From: Gammaproteobacteria bacterium
Lineage (GTDB): Bacteria > Pseudomonadota > Gammaproteobacteria > HTCC5015
Assembly (NCBI GenBank): GCA_020630145.1
Contig: JAHDBX010000005.1
Location: 1-6,512 of the forward strand
DNA length: 6,512 nucleotides
Direction: 5' to 3'
How positions within the stretch are numbered: the stretch's first letter is position 1; every line of letters begins with the position of its first letter. The position numbers and the translations under genes are program-made. The notes beneath the pieces are model-generated. The model was not told the DNA's origin. It saw only the letters and a program-made list of their open reading frames with translations, and did not search any database. This document shows positions 5,884 through 6,512 of this stretch, in pieces.

Positions 5884-6512
5884 ACAAACAATTAAAACCT
5901 GCATTGGGTGTTTGTTATTACCCTGAGCATTGGCCTGAAGCTAAATGGCTAACTGATGCACATGCTATGTTTGCGGCAGGCATACGTTATGTGCGCATAG
6001 GTGAGTTTGCTTGGAGTCGTATAGAACCACAGCCCGGACAGTTTGATTGGCAGTGGTTTGATTTAGCTATTGATGTATTAGGTAGTGCGGGTTTAAAAAT
6101 TATCTTGGGAACACCCACTGCTACACCACCGCGTTGGATGTTGGATAAATGGCCTGATATGCTAGCTGTAGATAGTCATAACCAAGTAAGGCGTTTTGGT
6201 TCGCGCCGTCATTATTGTTTTTCGCATTTACCTTATCGTGAAGAAGCTAAACGCATAGCCGCTTTAATGGGTGAGCGCTATGGTCAGCATCCGCATGTCA
6301 GTGCATGGCAAATTGATAACGAATACGGTTGTCATGACACTAGCTTATCTTATAGTTCGGCCGCACGTGATGGCTTTCAGAAGTGGTTAAAAGGTATTTA
6401 CAGTGACATCGCTACTTTAAATCAAGCATGGGGTAATGTGTTTTGGTCCATGGAATACCGTGGCTTTAATGAAATTGATCTACCGAATTTAACAGTGACA
6501 GAAGCAAACCCT
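5880..6512 (+). CDS. Beta-galactosidase, GH42 family (3'-truncated, N-terminal 211 residues)
   Basis: Predicted to release terminal beta-linked galactose from short galacto-oligosaccharides, feeding the galactose route encoded upstream. The gene runs off the window; GH42 proteins are usually 640-690 residues, so about a third is present. It opens with ATG in the ATGA overlap with the lactonase stop, then GVCYYPEHWPE (10-20), RIGEFAWSRIEP (39-50), GTPTATPPRWM (77-87) and WQIDNEYGCHD (143-153), where Glu148 is the expected acid/base. The nucleophile Glu lies beyond the window. The N-terminus MNKQLKPALG has no hydrophobic signal stretch, so the enzyme should be cytoplasmic and depend on an importer not seen here. 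Cys113 matches one zinc cysteine of Thermus A4 GH42, but the three others appear replaced (Ser157, Ser159, Ala162), so a structural zinc is unlikely. No good ribosome site precedes it, which suggests translation coupled to the lactonase. Confidence 0.93.
   Translation, partial: MNKQLKPALGVCYYPEHWPEAKWLTDAHAMFAAGIRYVRIGEFAWSRIEPQPGQFDWQWFDLAIDVLGSAGLKIILGTPTATPPRWMLDKWPDMLAVDSHNQVRRFGSRRHYCFSHLPYREEAKRIAALMGERYGQHPHVSAWQIDNEYGCHDTSLSYSSAARDGFQKWLKGIYSDIATLNQAWGNVFWSMEYRGFNEIDLPNLTVTEANP

Overview
The window is one tightly packed block of seven genes, all on the + strand. The first and last genes are cut by the window edges. The content is sugar catabolism: an alpha-galactosidase (GH36, C-terminal part), an IlvD/Edd-family sugar-acid dehydratase, an SDR sugar dehydrogenase, a 2-dehydro-3-deoxygalactonate kinase, a 2-dehydro-3-deoxy-6-phosphogalactonate aldolase, an SMP-30-type lactonase, and a beta-galactosidase (GH42, N-terminal part). 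Moderate-to-low GC, frequent TTA leucine codons and the protein styles suggest a Gram-negative, probably gammaproteobacterial polysaccharide degrader (for example Cellvibrionales- or Alteromonadales-like). That taxonomic guess is inference only.

Layout: 2-928 GH36 alpha-galactosidase; 944-2686 dehydratase; 2686-3456 dehydrogenase (TAATG overlap); 3460-4380 kinase; 4401-5006 aldolase; 5020-5883 lactonase; 5880-6512 GH42 beta-galactosidase (ATGA overlap). Gaps are at most 20 bases. I see no promoter, terminator, RNA gene, repeat, mobile element or CRISPR, so the block looks like the inside of a single operon whose promoter and regulator lie outside the window.

How the genes work together: the two galactosidases release galactose from alpha- and beta-linked galactosides. 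The five middle genes form a complete oxidative (De Ley-Doudoroff) route: galactose -> galactonolactone (SDR) -> galactonate (SMP-30) -> 2-keto-3-deoxygalactonate (IlvD/Edd dehydratase) -> 2-keto-3-deoxy-6-phosphogalactonate (kinase) -> pyruvate + glyceraldehyde 3-phosphate (aldolase). The main point of interest is that the dehydration step is assigned to an Fe-S IlvD/Edd enzyme resembling L-arabinonate dehydratase, and not to the enolase-superfamily DgoD of the classical pathway. No transporter, regulator, aldose 1-epimerase or extracellular glycanase is visible. I do not see a wholly new system; this is a coherent variant of a known pathway.
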